A stretch of DNA of 64,000 nucleotides, taken from NCBI GenBank assembly GCA_027382625.1, contig JAJKFJ010021664.1, positions 1 through 64,000 on the forward strand, given 5' to 3'. The notes under the pieces were generated by a model. The model worked only from the letters and a program-made list of their open reading frames with translations, was not told the DNA's origin and searched no databases. The translations under genes and the position numbers were made by a program. Positions 36,067 through 50,400 of the stretch are shown one piece after another. Source of the stretch: Tetmemena sp. SeJ-2015. Taxonomy: Eukaryota; Ciliophora; Spirotrichea; Sporadotrichida; Oxytrichidae. The stretch's first letter is position 1, and the number at the start of each line of letters is the position of its first letter.

Positions 36067-37849
36067 ATGCAGAGAAACTTAAGAGACTTCTTTAATACTG
36101 AGCATCTCTCAGACATTGAGATCGTCAATCCAGCCACTGACTCAACTTATAAGTAAGAAAAGTTATGATGAAATGCTCTGAGTTGAAATCCTATTAGCTA
36201 ATTATGTGTGTCTTAGCAGTTATATAGATGCCACAAAGTGGTGCTAGCTGCTGCTTCTGATTTATTTGATCAGCTGTTGACAGACAACAAGCCACCTGTT
36301 CTCACAAAGGTAATCTATATAAAGCATCTAAATCTTATAGTTCCAAATTCCAAAGCACATTAAATCATAACAACATTTAATTGGAATAAGCTTAAATTCT
36401 ATTTGTTATTGTTACTAAGACAAACTTCGTGGACGATCCATTCCCAAGAGTTATGGAGTACATCTATGCAAACTAAGATTTTGAAAAGGTGAAGATAGAC
36501 ATAGATGAGAACAATGTCTGCAACGTCTACTCACTCGCATTACTCACTGAGAGTCACAAAGCTAAAAAGCGATTTGGAGCGACACATAGTAGCCAACTTC
36601 CTAAACCCAGACAACTGCTGTCTCTTCTATTGTATATTAGTGTGATTATTAAAGTATATTTCTACTTGGAAGCTATAAGGGTAAGTAACTGCTGTCATGT
36701 TAATTGGGGTGTAGTTTAACAGCACGCACTTGCTGGAGAAGGCGAGAGAAATGATAGTGAGCAGGTTTGAGGAGATCGCAGAGTCCAAGACAGGTACAGA
36801 GTTCCTAAACGAGCTACCCTTCCCAATGTTCTTTTCACTCATCGAAGACCCTGAACTCAATTATTGGAATTTGAATTATCTAGTTTATAATATAGCTTTT
36901 ATTTTAAATGTGAGCGAGGAGTACTAGGTGGTAAAGGCAATTGACAGATACCTAAACCACCGGAGAGCACTTCCACCCTCTCCAGATGATGAAGACACTC
37001 ACGATCTCTCTCTGCTGACTGAAGAAGAGAAAAAGAACAGAGAGGAAGCAAAGACTAAGCAGAAGGAAGAGAAAACCAAGCACGCAGAAGAAGAGAAGAA
37101 GCAGAGGGATGACGAATTGGCAAAGAGAGATGAGCTCGGCAAGATTCAGTTCTCTCTTAATTTAGTTCTTGTCTGATGAGCAGCAACAGCTCAAGATCAA
37201 GGAAATAGAAGAGAAGCTCAAAGTAGCCAAATTAAAGAAAGATTAACAAGAACAGCTGTTCAAAGCTATCCACTATTCTTTCCTAAGACACGAAGAGCTC
37301 ATTGAAACTTCTCTCAACCCTAATTTTGAACATGCTAAAGGCTACATCATGCAATTAAAGTTAAGTTGTTATTTTGCAAGGACTGAGTTACAGATTGAAC
37401 CCCTATGAAGAGAATTAGAAGTACAGAGAGTTCACTATCAATCTGCAGCCAAGGAAGAACTATGGACATGAGATGGAGAGAAAGATACAGGACAACTTTG
37501 CTAGAAACAGACAGCAGCAGTATGACCAAGCCATTCAGAACGAAAAGGCTTAAGCTTAATTCGCCCAAAACAAAACACAGATGCAACAAAGGCTCCTTAA
37601 TTTAGTAAAAATGATTAATCTCTTTTAATTCGCAAGGGGATGGGCCAAACCAGCAAATGTAAAGATATTTTTACTCTTTTTAGACCTCCCCAAAGTCAGC
37701 AGCCACTTATGAGTCATCAGCAAAACTAATATGTTAACTCCCCTCTAAGCAAATAAGCTATCAATAAAGCAAACAAAATAATGAAATAAATAAAATCTTA
37801 TAATTAAACTCTTAAAACGATTGCTCCTTATATCATTACCTACCTCTGA
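36067..37849 (+). CDS. BTB-BACK domain protein with coiled-coil tail
   Basis: It starts MQRNLRDFFNTEHLSDIEIV at 36067. The BTB fold reads SDIEIVNPATDSTY, then after an intron or IES YRCHKVVLAAASDLFDQLL, DDPFPRVMEYIYANQDFEKV and VCNVYSLALLTESHKLKSDL (to about 36600). The BACK-like part is LLEKAREMIVSRFEEIAESK, TEFLNELPFPMFFSLIEDPE and EYQVVKAIDRYLNHRRALPP (36730-36980). A charged coiled coil follows (LTEEEKKNREEAKTKQKEEK), then LSYRLNPYEENQKYREFTIN and a Q/N-rich tail. BTB-BACK proteins usually dimerise and serve as CUL3 adaptors; no Kelch repeats are visible. One A must be dropped near 36558 to keep HKLKSDL in frame. The last TGA (37847-37849) overlaps the next gene by 17 bp and is uncertain. 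Confidence 0.75.
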
Positions 37850-40800
37850 AAGATCGACTACTAGATCTCATAATAGTATTGTTGGTATTGAGTTTTCCAA
37901 TTCTAATTGTTAAATTTTTGTTTTCTTCAATCAAGTTCCTTATTTTAAGATTACTCTCTGCTAAGTTCATAGTCATATGATTGTTATTTAAAAATAACCT
38001 TTTATTAAATTTATTTTGGACTAGAGTATTTATTTCAGAACCACTTAGTAGAATTGCAACTTACTAATTCTTAAATTGATGATTCTTTTCATCAAGATCA
38101 CTGTTGACTCTTTCCAAAATCTGAGTTTTCTTTTGTAGCTGCTCAATCATCATTAAGATAAACAAAATTATTATAATTCATCTTGAGTTTCTGTGTTAAC
38201 TTTTCCCTTATGAGATTTTTGTTTGAAGCTTACTTAAACTCTTGCCATTTGGAAAAGGCTGAGAAAAGATTCTCCCTGTCTCTCTTCTTCAAGAACCTTA
38301 CAGATATCCTCTGTGCTCTTAGCTTTTTACTCTCCAGCATCTAAAATTAAAAACGTATTCTCGTTACTTACTGCAATTGAGTACTCACTCACTTCACAGA
38401 TATTCTCCCTTCTTTGTAAGTGAGTGAGCTTGAATTGGTTTTTCAAATATCTCTCTTCCAACTACACCTTCTTTTAACTTTCAAGCTGCTTTCTCAATTT
38501 GCTATCCAAGTTCTTCCATTATAAAAATGCTTCAAGTTTTGGGGAAGCATTCTTTGCAACAATTGATTTCAACAAATTCTTTATATCCTTTGCCCTTTGG
38601 CTTTGCAGTTTCATAAGTTTGAAGTATTTGTAGAGTTTGAATTTATCATCTGTTTCATCTCTGGATTTAAGAGATCTTATGATAAAAGAAAGCTGAGCAA
38701 GCTTCTTCAAATTCTCTGAATTTAAGTTCTGCAATAGCAAGGATGACGATTAGGGCTCTACGATTTTTTCATGCTTAGTTATTAATTCAACTAGGGCTGC
38801 TTATTGAAGTTTATATTCAAATATTTCAACATTCAGCTTATAAGTTTAAGAGTGTAATCAATTAATATCATGTTTATAGACTCCTCTTCTGACTAAGGGA
38901 AGCATTTTTCAATTTAAACTTGTTTCTTCCAAGTTTCAAACGCATTTCTTTTTTCTCTGATCTTAGTCTAAGCAATGACTTGATCTTCAGTTGTTTGATT
39001 TTAGTTTCCCTTGTAAATATCTTCCATTAGGCTATTCCTTCTACAGGCTATTTGATTATTGGTTAAAAGAATATCTGTCTGATTTTTGTAAGGGATTTGT
39101 TTTAATTATGCACGTGTGAGGAGCTTCTATAATCTGCGAATTACTATAGACCTGTGAATGCCATTAAGATCTTTCTTTTAATAGCCACTTAGAGTGGGAT
39201 AAGCAGGGTTTATCTTTACTGTCTCTGTTAAATACAAGCCTCCTTTAGATTGTTGAAGGTAAAAAGCTTAAAGCCTCCTCTAATTTTTATTTTTGAGATT
39301 GTTAACTTTACTCTTGCATTTCAATGTTTATTTAGCCCTCTGATTCCATTTCATTAAGGTGTATTGCACTTCCCGAGCAAAGCTCTATCTTTGCTTGAAT
39401 TCTAATGTACTCTATCTCAGCTGCTTCGAAACTTATATAACGGACCTCCATGCTGAAAATATCTCAGATGTCTTCTTGCTATTTGAACCCTCGAACATCA
39501 ACTTTATAATATGCTTGTGAAAGGCTTGCTTTTATAAGTGGCTTGTATTATTTAATTAGTGCAAGTCACCATTAGTGATTAAAATTGAAGCTTTATGCGA
39601 ACTAAAGCAAGAACAAAAAGATTCAGATATAATTTTAATGAAGTCCTCCATCTTGAGTAAGCTTCTCTCATCTGTAGTTATTTGACTCGTCTTTATGGCT
39701 TTCTTACAATCTTTAACCAGCGATCACATCTCTGTTTTTTAAAACCAAAAATAAATTGAAGTGTTATTGAAGTACTAATTAATTTCTCCATGAATACTCC
39801 TTATCTAATCAAATCCAGTTTGCATGCTAAAGAATTTCATAAATCTCTCAAGCTTAGTGAACCTGGCTTTGACTTGCTGATTCCTAGCTCTCCATTACCT
39901 TAAAACCCAGTGATGAAGTTTTTGTTCCACCATTTAGGTTTTCTGTTTGTGCATGATATCAATCAAACCTGAGTGAATATGTTTGAACTTATTAGACTAT
40001 AGCTACTCTTAGTCTAGTCTCAGCCTTATTTTAGTAATCTTACCTCCATTTTCCTAAGTGTTTTGTTCATACTCGCGAGCATTTCTTTTTATAGATTTAT
40101 CGAGATAGGTTGTTCTAGAATTCAATTAAAGCTACTTAAACTCTTTGGCAAGCAAAGACCAATGATAGAAACTTGCCTGCACGTCTTTCTTCTTCATATT
40201 CATTAAGAAATGCTTCACAAATCTAAAATTAGAATAGCATAGAAATAGATTCATAATCTGGTTTGGGATTATCTCTACTGGGATTATTCCCTCCAAGTAG
40301 CGAAGGCTTTGGAAGTCTAGAAATGTTTAATCTTATTTAGATATCTTGCAATGTGACTTGCTGAGAATTTAGAAAGAGTTCTCTCGCTCTTAGTTATTGA
40401 ACTTATTTGGTCTTGCAATATAGTCTGCTTCTCAACAACTTCTTGCAAGATAAATTAAATTAGAGAGTGCATGACTGTTGAGTAACTATCTATTTAGTTC
40501 ATCTCAAAAGAGTTTATCATCTTAATTTGCTTCTAATTCAAAACGGCTACCCATTATAAAAAAATAAAGATTACTTAAGAGAAAGCTGGTATTACTTTCT
40601 TTACTTCCTCATAGCTAAGCGAGCTAAGTAACCTTTTTATTAAATTGCAACGCTTCGGTTGTATTTTATCACTGAGAAGAAGTAAAATATAAACATGCTT
40701 AGTACTTAAGGAGTCTGAAATTGTTTAAGGGCGCATATTAATCGATGAGATTTTGATGGTTAATGTATCTAGTAGTTTTCTTTGCTTATTTTCGATACAG

Positions 40801-43800
40801 TTGGAAGTATATTCTCTTGGTATTCATTGTAAGTTTTGCAAAAACTACTCTCAACCTGGCTTCATGCTTTCTACGCTCAAGCATTTTGGTCCTCCAAGAT
40901 GTGAAACTATCTTTGACGCTGTATTTATCTTGGTGCCTTGCAATCTTTAAGATTAGAAGCCTTGCTTTGGAGAGTCTCTGATCATTCAACGCTCTTACTT
41001 CATTCTTTGTCTTTATAATCTTATGATAAAAAGAGCTTTAAAAATTAAATCTGCTGAACTATTTGATTTCCATTTCCTTTCATCCCTGTATTTCGAGTAT
41101 TTAAAAACAAAATATGCCTCTGGTCGTTTCTCGCTATTTACGCTTTGTACTTCCATTCTCCAAATATTTGAGAGAGCTTGTAATTGGCAATTTTTCTGTA
41201 AAGAGCTATTTAATTCACTCTCTTGTAATTTTCTAGTAGATTCTTCCAATAATCAAAATATCCTCTAACTTTGTTCCCTCTCCATCTTAGCACTGACTTC
41301 TTCAAAAACTTTAAACCTTTGTCCCTATACTAATTCTCCTAATTCTAAATTTCGTTCTCACAAGATTTCATTACTTTCAAATGCTTCTCATTGAAATTGT
41401 GCTATAATCTTCTCATCTTCTGATTCACGGCATGATTTTTAAAGGCATTGAGGACACATTGTAAAAGATATTAGTTTGATCCCAAATTTATAATAGAGAA
41501 ACCCAGTTTGCCTGGCTACATTTACTTTACATATCTCGCTTAGAAGAATCTATATCGCCACTCTTTGTAAAACTTAACTTTCAACTAGAAGGTTTCTAGC
41601 TTTTGAAGTTTCACTGCTTCTCTCAATCCGTAGAAAGCTCTGGCTTTAAGTTACTTAGTAGATCTAATAAACTTATAAAGTAATATTTCAAATTAATCTT
41701 CGCTAAAGCATAGAGAAACATTTTAGCTTGTTGCTTTTAAACTAAAAATCCTTATTCCAAAAGTGAAACGCCCACTTTAAATCCTTCCGCTTTTTAAGAG
41801 TAATAACCTTCTTCAATTACAAAAGTGCTTTGGTTTATATCTAAGCGTGACGCTTCCATAATAAAAAGCTGTTTGCCAGACCCTTACCAAAAATTCTTCT
41901 TTAAATTGTGGCTAGTATGATTCTTGCGTTTATATTATCTTGAATTCTGAGAGTTCTCTTTTACAAATAGAGCTCTCTCCATTTGTAGAAAAATTGCTCT
42001 GGCCCAAATCTTGCAACTCGCTTAGTAAGCTTTTATTCAGCTCTAATTTAATTCTAATACTTTCCTGATAAGAATTTCAACCATTTGAAGAAACAAAAGT
42101 CTAAAGAGGAGAACTTCGATTTCTCATTCCTTAAAATTACATCTTAAAAATAAATTTAAATTTATTCCATTTAACTAGCACCCTTTCTAAATTATACAAG
42201 CCTTACTGTTTTAAGGCCTATTGTTTTAATTATACAAACGCTTCTCTAACATATGATGTTTCTGCATTTCTTTAAACTTTCTTGCAAGCTCTCTTAAGCT
42301 AAATGACGGCAACAGATTTTTTCCTATACAATGAAAAATTGTGCTCTCTATCTCTGAAATTCTGATACTCTAGTTGATCTTTGTTCAAGTCTTCTTTAAT
42401 CCGCTCTATTCTATTTCTGTATACTTGCTATACGAAAGTAAATTATGAATATTATCACAAATAAGTTTTTAACTTACCTTTGAGTCAAGGATATCTTGCT
42501 TTTTAAGACTTAAAGAGTCCAGTTAGCTCTGTGATATTCCCATATCTTGAATTCTTGAAATCTAAGATTCGAGATACAAGATGTCCTCTCTCATTCTAAA
42601 ATACGACTTTTCCAATATTTTTATCTAAGAAAAGTATGAAGACCAAAATATTTTTACATCTCCAAGAACTCGTCTTAAGTTCTCTTCGACTTCGAGATTT
42701 CTATTGATGGCATCATTTCTCATAGTTCTCAAAAGAATCTTAATTTCCTCATTATACTCAACACGATTAAATTATAAAACTATAAATGAAAACAAGTTGT
42801 TTGAATTTCAGTCTCAGAGATTCGTTGCTCTCCCTTAATCTTATGAAATCTTAGAGCATGTAGTTACCAACTGTGTCTTAATCATACTGCTTCTTTAGAT
42901 TAGCAACTAGTTTTTGCCTCACCACATATTTGGCTTTGAGATTTTAAGTTTCTGAAGAGATTTCTTATATTTACTACTGGGCTTCTTGAATCCTAAAAAG
43001 AAGAAATTTAAATAAAGCTCCTTCTATGGATATCATTAGAAGGGGATGTAAAGTAAGAATTTGAGCTCTGATATTACTCTTTTTCTGTTTTAGCATCCCT
43101 CTTAAGGCTACTCTATCGACTAGCACTCTTCCCTTTGACAATAGGCTTGGTATTGAGAAGTGATTGCACTCTAGTTTCGAAGTTGAGTTGACTTGATCTT
43201 TTTCTCTCCTAGCCTGTCGCAGCTGCAGTTTAACTATTAGCGTGGCTGTAAGTCTGGCTCTGCCTACTTTTTAAACTCCCTGAATTTCCTTTCTTGCTTT
43301 AAGCATCCTTAGAGCTTTATAAATAAGTAAGAATATTTGCAATCATCTTTTTAAGCTCGGCTTTTTGAATATTTTGCCGATAGATGGCTTGTGAGTGTCG
43401 TAATTTTAAGAAGTTTGGATGCCAAGTCTAAGTTGATTGGATGATTTGCTCCCATCATCGGTGTTTAAAGTTTGGTACTTTATTTAAACTATAATATAAA
43501 TGAACTTGTAATCCTCTTCTTCTTAAATCTGAGAATCAAGATTTGGGAGCAGCTGCTTCTTAAACATGCTCAAGTCAAAAGACTGGTTTACCTTATGCGC
43601 AGAGGACTGGTTGCTCTTTTTGGCGAGCTTCCCATATCACTTGACATATTGCCCCTTAACAAAAAAATCTTTTGTGAGAATGTGAACTTTGTATTCGTAT
43701 TTAGGGACTTAGTACTTAGCTGAGGTACTGGGAAGTGTTGAAGCGTTATCTGAAAACAGTGCACCAGGTTGTTGACTAGATCTGTACTACTATTCTAAGA

Positions 43801-44141
43801 ACTTGGACTTGGGAAAGTCAGTGCCCTCATACTTATTTGGATTCTAAGAGGATGCATAGAACTAGGGATTTGCTCTGTTGCTCTAGTAATCCGTATCTGG
43901 TCTTGAAGGAGTGATCGAATCATTTTTAAAAATAATTATAATCAGGATTAGTAGAATACTAAGCTCTGAATACTGCTTCTCCCTTCATTTATTGAGAGTT
44001 TCTGTTTTGAATAGGAGTCTGAAAATCCTGATTCGTATTTTAAATTTAAATTAGGCTTCAAATTCAAATCAATTTACAGTTAAGATTTAAATTAATTGCT
44101 GAATTATATCTATCTTCTAAATTAAAATCAATATACTCCAT
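37833..44141 (-). CDS. Giant coiled-coil protein with Sfi1-like W repeats
   Basis: It starts MEYIDFNLEDRYNS at 44141 and stops at TGA 37835-37833 (MRSSSRSFRGRQ). The N-terminal part is disordered (SITPSRPDTDYQSNRANPQF). The long middle consists of basic helices with regularly placed aromatics: KDSFTSWRTKMLERRKHEAR near 40890, DVQASFYHWSLLAKEFKQLQ near 40140, LHHWVLRQWRARNQQVKARF near 39900, NAFKNHAVNQKMRRLQHNF near 41420. This W-x-(K/R) helix pattern resembles centrin-binding Sfi1 repeats, which would place it at basal bodies; that is an inference from pattern only. The C-terminus is coiled coil (MTMNLAESNLKIRNLIEENK). Many AT-rich breaks suggest numerous IESs. I did not resolve each. Confidence 0.58.
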
Positions 44142-44450
44142 TATGATTTGATAAAATAAGTATTTCTGGAATGATTTGAGCTTTATCCTCTGAGAGAATC
44201 CTTCTGAGAGGCTTTTTCTCCTTGTGAGGATCCAGTTATAGACTTTTTAAAATTCATTCTCTTTCTATCTTATTTGTATTTACTTTGTAATTATTCAAAG
44301 GAATTATAGTCCAATTTTATTTAATTTAAATTTTAATTTTTCTAACTAAATAAAATTTAACTCATTCATCACCATATATACAATTGACTTATAAGCATAG
44401 AATTAATGAGGAGCAAATAATTTCATTTTAAATTCGGATTAATATATAAA
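44142..44450. promoter_or_regulatory. Short AT-rich intergenic region between divergent genes
   Basis: About 310 bp separates the two start codons (minus strand 44141, plus strand 44451). It must contain the upstream sequences of both genes. It is AT-rich with TTTAAATT-like runs. I see no specific motif. Confidence 0.4.
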
Positions 44451-47400
44451 ATGAGGCAAGGCGCTGCTTCTCAAATGAAACACACTACTCATCAATTACT
44501 TATTTATTATATCTTAATAACTCAACAGCAGCAATTGATATCGCAATCTAATAATATCAACCAAAGTCAAGTAAAAGAGCAGCAGCATTCATAACCACAG
44601 AGAAGGAACTAATTCAATTCTAATCAGAATCAAAACCAATCCTTCTAGCATTATCATAAATATTATATATTTTATAAGTAAGCATTTGAATGAATCTGGG
44701 ATTATGTCGCAGTCAAAGCAGCCTTCATAAAAAACCAATTCTTAGAAAACCCATCACTCAAATCACAATCCAGTCCCACCGGGGCCTTCAGCACACTCAA
44801 ATACTGCTCTTAATAATTCTTAAATCCCTAGGTCATTGGTTCCTCATCCGCTAAATAAGAGCAGAAATGACCTTAAGCAAGTCAGATCTCTGTAAGACTA
44901 GACCACTGGGTCCACTTAATAAACTTAGATTTCCAATCCCTCAAGCTAAAATTTGAATTAAACGCAAATGGCTGCAGTTACATCCAAGGGTTAAAAGCTG
45001 GCTATTGTAAATCAGGATTTAAGCAGAAGTGGTAAGAACTTATAGGGCTAGTTCTATAACACAGGTGGAGCTGGAGCCAGCTAATCTAATAAAGGTCAGG
45101 CGCCAGGAGGGAAGGCCTGGATAAATCAAAAAAATGTAATGCTGTCGTCATAGACCCCTGCGCAACAAAGCCACAACCAATCGCTTAACCACTAGCTCAA
45201 GTTCTCTACTCCAACTAGCATCACCATTCTATTAATGTATGAGAGATGTATTTATTTTCGCATCCAATAAAACAGACAAATAAATTAGCAGCCTCCTCAG
45301 TATCCTTAAAATGCTAACGAACACAAGCAAAACACAAAGAAAAGTCCTATTTCTCAAAATCAAAACTAAAGCTTTCTCTACTAAGAAGGCAAGAAAGCAG
45401 TTTAGCCAGCTGATTAGAGCAGGATATATTTACAAACTTCCACGCAAAAACAAAGTTCAAAGGTTGATTCTCAAACAAAAGTCAAAAATAGAGTAGGCAA
45501 AAATAAGAAGCTCCCTATTACAATTAGGCCACTCGAAGTCAAGATAATTATCACTCTACAACAAATTATTTTATCTTTCTTATATGCAAAATATAACAAA
45601 ATTTATTATCTATTATAAATATCAGCCTTATTCACAATAATTTAATTTTACCATTCATAATAACGAGAGTACTCAAAATTAGTCAGCATTAGGGAACTTG
45701 TTTAGCAGTTTCTAGACCTACGTCACTGCAGAGTTTCAAGGCAAATAAGTATTTAAGTCATCCTCTTAGCCAGGAAAGCATCCAAAATGGAATGAAAGTT
45801 TCAACATAGTAGTTGATAAGCTTGGAGACTTTGTACTTATCACACTCTTCAGCAAATACTTGATATAGAAAGATGAGAAATTAGGAACTTGTAAGGTGAT
45901 AATTGACTCATGGGATTATTAAAATCGTATTTCTATATAGTTTCAAGGATTCTTTTCAGTCTACCGAGTTTTGGGTGATGTGCGATGACGACAACAACAG
46001 GATAGGTAGCATACTACTTAGTATCACCACGGATGATTCAGAAAATGGGTCTTTAAAAGGACAGCATAATGAGCTAGAGAAAATTGATGTGAGCGATGTT
46101 GAACTTGAAGATGACGAAGAGGAAGAGGAAAACTCTTCAGAAGTATGTGCATATAGTGTAATTTGTAATGAAGCTGGAAATGACATAGAAGAGGACTCAG
46201 ACCAATCTATAGATTTTAGAGACTAAGAGATATCTCGATCTCTAGTTCCAAGGAGTCACATTAAGAATGGGAATGAGAGGTCATACGCCAGGTCAGGAAC
46301 TGGTGCAGGACTGGCAGCAAGCAGTAACTCTGGAATGTATCGCGCATTTTTAAGAATGAACTTTATTTAAATTTCGATTGCATTACACACTTAGTAATAA
46401 CACTAGAGCTCTCATTCCTATCTTCATGCGCAACTAGGAAACGCAGCAGTAAGGCAAAGTGTCACTGAAAACTCTGTAATTAGGCATTACAGCTCGCACT
46501 CATCAGACGGCGAAGAAGGGGGTGCCTTCATTGAACTTGAATCTCCTAATAAAATGGGTCGCCCTCACTCTCATTACTAGAAAGGCATTAAGGGAAAGCC
46601 AACAGCTGTAAATTCATCACATAACGGTGGCAGGTCTAATCTAGGAGTTCACTACCAGAACTAGCAACAGCAATTCTTCAATCCTGATGTGGTGTAACAT
46701 GGCTAGTATCCTCTCTAGTATGACCAAAATGAGGAAGAATAAATCCTCCCTCAGCAACTTTTCTATAGTAAAAACTAAACCAACCAGAATTCTAGAAACA
46801 ACTTATTACTATCACAATAGCAGTAGACTTACCTTCCCTAATAGAAAATGAACTTTGTCACTCCACACTAGCAGCATCAATAGTAGCAGTAACAGTATAT
46901 GTATCTTGAGCCAATGAGTGGGAGTCAAGAGCTTTCTTAGGGCTAAGTTTCAAACTACCTTTACCCCAAGAAAGTCCGCCAAGGAAGCCATCACCACAAG
47001 AACTGCAAGAAATCTAAAGAGAAAGACGCTAAAAGAGCCCAAATTCATAACAAAGAGATGAGAGGGGAAGTATAAAACTATGAAGCTAATAGACTCAACT
47101 TAGAGGCATAGGAGCAGTTTGAAGAGGAAGAGTAAAACTTCGGTAACTATCCCAATCAGAGGAAGATTCCCGTTTAAAAGACCATCTCTAACTCCAATTC
47201 GTAACAGTACTTATCAGGATACTCCAAGCATCAAAATTAAAATTATGACTCTGGGGGTGCTTCAAGTGGAGGGCACTAATAGATTTACCATCTTACGAAC
47301 ATGGGCTTAAGTGGAAGTGGCGGAGAAGGTGGTTAGTATTTCCATCCTGGGGTGCAGCACATGATGGGGCCCAGCTACTTTGAAGATCAACACTCACTTG

Positions 47401-50400
47401 AATCAATGAACGACGGTGGAGTTATTCTCATGGGAGGTCTAAGTGGTGGGAGCAACAACCCTAACTAACAAATGATAAGCTATAAGAACAACTAAAACCA
47501 AGTACTTCAAAGCAGGCTGTTTGACATTTCAGAGTTGCAGGATATAGAGTAAACATCTTTTTAATTTAAAACTAAGGCTCTCCTCTTTGAAGAAAACTAG
47601 AGGATTAATGAACAAGATCAATAAGTTAGACAGTTATTTCAAAAATACACAGCCAAGAAAGCTAAGTTTAAAAAACAAAAACTTGAACTCAAAAACGAGA
47701 TCAAAGAGCTTGAAAGGAAGTAGCAGTAATTTGATAACTAACAAAAACAAGTTAGCACTTATAATCTCATATGAATAAAGTAGCTTTTGAATTATTTCTA
47801 ATTTTTGCACTTAAAACAAAGAGTTCAAGTATTAAAAGTAGTAACTTGAAAGGAGATTCGTGAATATGAAAAGAGAAAGACTCCTCATTTCTCAAAAGCA
47901 GAAGTAGATAGATGATCTTTTTAAGCAGGTGCAAAATTTGTTATCTACTTCTCAAATCTTTAAATCACAGTAGTAAGTGGCTTAAAACAAAGTAGAGGAG
48001 CTTCTTAATATGATGAAGCAAATAAACTACAATTTACAAGTGCTTAACACCTCAGACAAGTTTTAAGAGCTAGATAGACTCATGCAAGAAGAACTTATTT
48101 ACCAACAGTAATAGTAGATTAAGAAGCACATCTAACAAGAGTCAAACTCTTCGTGTGCTAATAGCTCCAATGGACTCAACTTTCTGATTTAAGCTGATAC
48201 TTCTAAAATCAATAACAGAAAGCCTGGATCTCCTTAGCCAGAGACTTCCCCTTATCGTCTGTAAATGTAAAAGTTGGCAGCCAATCATATAGGCGAAAGC
48301 AAGTTAGGCTTGCAAAAAGGCTTTATGAACTAAAACATTTATAAATTAAATCTTAGAATTTTATTTTTGATAAATTTTAAGCCTTAAAATATAAATTTAT
48401 GATAATTTTTTTAACCCAAGAAGACAAAGCAGCAATCATTCGAATATAGATCTGAGCAACAACAATTCTTAGATGTCGCCAAAGGTCATCACAGATTTGA
48501 TTAACACTGAGGAATTGGACTTCCTAGATTAGGATGAGCTCTTTAAGAAGAACAGTCCTCACCTAATAGAGCAGGATGACGATTTTGAAAGATCCTCTCA
48601 ACCCCTCCCAGACTATAATTCAGAGCAAGCCAATCTCAACTTTGACTTAAAGGCTTAAAACGATGGAATCGCGAAGAATAATCCTCAATCAAGATAAAAA
48701 GAGCAATCACAAAGGGGTTTGCAACAGCAGCAGTTCTTCAGTAAAGGCCCTAAGGGGCACTTCTTAAATGAATAGCACGAGCTATCTACAATCATTGAGA
48801 AGGAGCAACTCACCTCTTAAAGAAGAAGCAGCAACGGAACTTAAGCTATTAAGGTGCTTTAGGTACTTTTGATAACACTGTCAATAATTTATTTAAGGAT
48901 TGATTATAGGCTATTAAATTTGAAGTAGTATAATAATTTCATTGGGAACAATTACAACTCGAATGCAAGTGCGAGTGTTCACAACAAATCTAGGAGGCAA
49001 GAGGAAGAGAGCTTACAGAATAAAGAACTAGCTGAAAAGATTGCAAAGTTCGAAGAGATGCAAAAAGCCATGGAGGAAAAGCTCCACAATATTTCTAAGT
49101 ACGAGGAATTCCTAAAGCAAAAGTAAGATGAATAGTAGCATGCATAGGTTAACAATCAACACGGAGTTCAAAGGGTGGAAGGACTTTTGAATGGACAGAC
49201 TGGGCAGTACCCTATTGACAGTTATGAGAATAACATTCTCTCCTCCAGTGAAGAGATTGTCCATATTACTGCAAGCCAAGTGCCCACTAACCCTAACACA
49301 TCTTCACAATAAATTCTATTACATCTTAGATTATGTATTAGAACGCAGCTGACTTCAGTCAGCAGGAATTCCTAATGCAAAGACAACTAGGTCATTTCAA
49401 TCAAGCTAATATCAATATACCACAACATGCCTATCAAACTAACACAGTAAATTAAATACAGCAGAACATGCCTACCTCTCAAAGCATTTAGCGTCCATAG
49501 CAAAACTAACATGCTTAATAAGACCAAAACGAAAGCATGGAGTTTATAGTAGACCCTGATTTCCTAAGTAAGATAAATTAGAACATGGCTATTTAAATTA
49601 AATTTACTCTTCATGAAAAGCAACGATGGAAAGTTTGGATAAAACAACAATCAGCCACCCATAAAATAAATTCAACCTCAGTTGATAAACATTGAACATT
49701 AACCCATCCCTCTTCTATAATGGGGTCGCAGGCTTAGATGAAGAGGAAGAGGAGGAACAAAGTATGCCTCAAATTCATGCTCAAGATTATATACTCATAG
49801 TTTCTATTGCATTTAATCATTTGAAAGAGATAACAAACTTTGCCTAATAGAATTAGCAACCACTTTACTAGGTTCCACTTCCCTTACAAAATAACTATAC
49901 CCAACTCATGGCCAATGGAGAACCCATTCAGCAAAATATGAACATGCTTCCACAGGGTAATTTCACTGGCTATGATGGATTCATGGGCAATATTCAAAAT
50001 CCCTACGATCAAATGAATCAGCAAAACTTTATGGGTTAGTCTGAGTTCCCTCAGCCTAATAATTTTGATAACCTGCAGCAGAACTTGATGATGTTCATGT
50101 AGAATCAGTAAATGCAGCAGCAGTTCTAGTTCTAAGATCAGCAATTACAAATTTAGGGTCTACCTAATTAAGTTTAGAGAGACTCCTCAGCTTGAATAAC
50201 ATATTAAAAGGTTTAATATTATTGAGCTCTATTTGGAAACTTCAACGACATGTTGGAGTAAGACAGCAACAACGACTTTATAAACAACTATGACTGTGGA
50301 GGCACCATTCTACACGTTAACAATCAGCAACCTCAGATCACTCCCAATAGTTTATCTTTTTAGTTAAGCAGAGTAGAAGAAAGAAGTTGCACCTGTTAAG

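Noticed and set aside
45956..46186. Minus-strand ORF with a long serine run
   Set aside because: It is the antisense of the acidic D/E-rich stretch after the C2 domain of the plus-strand gene.
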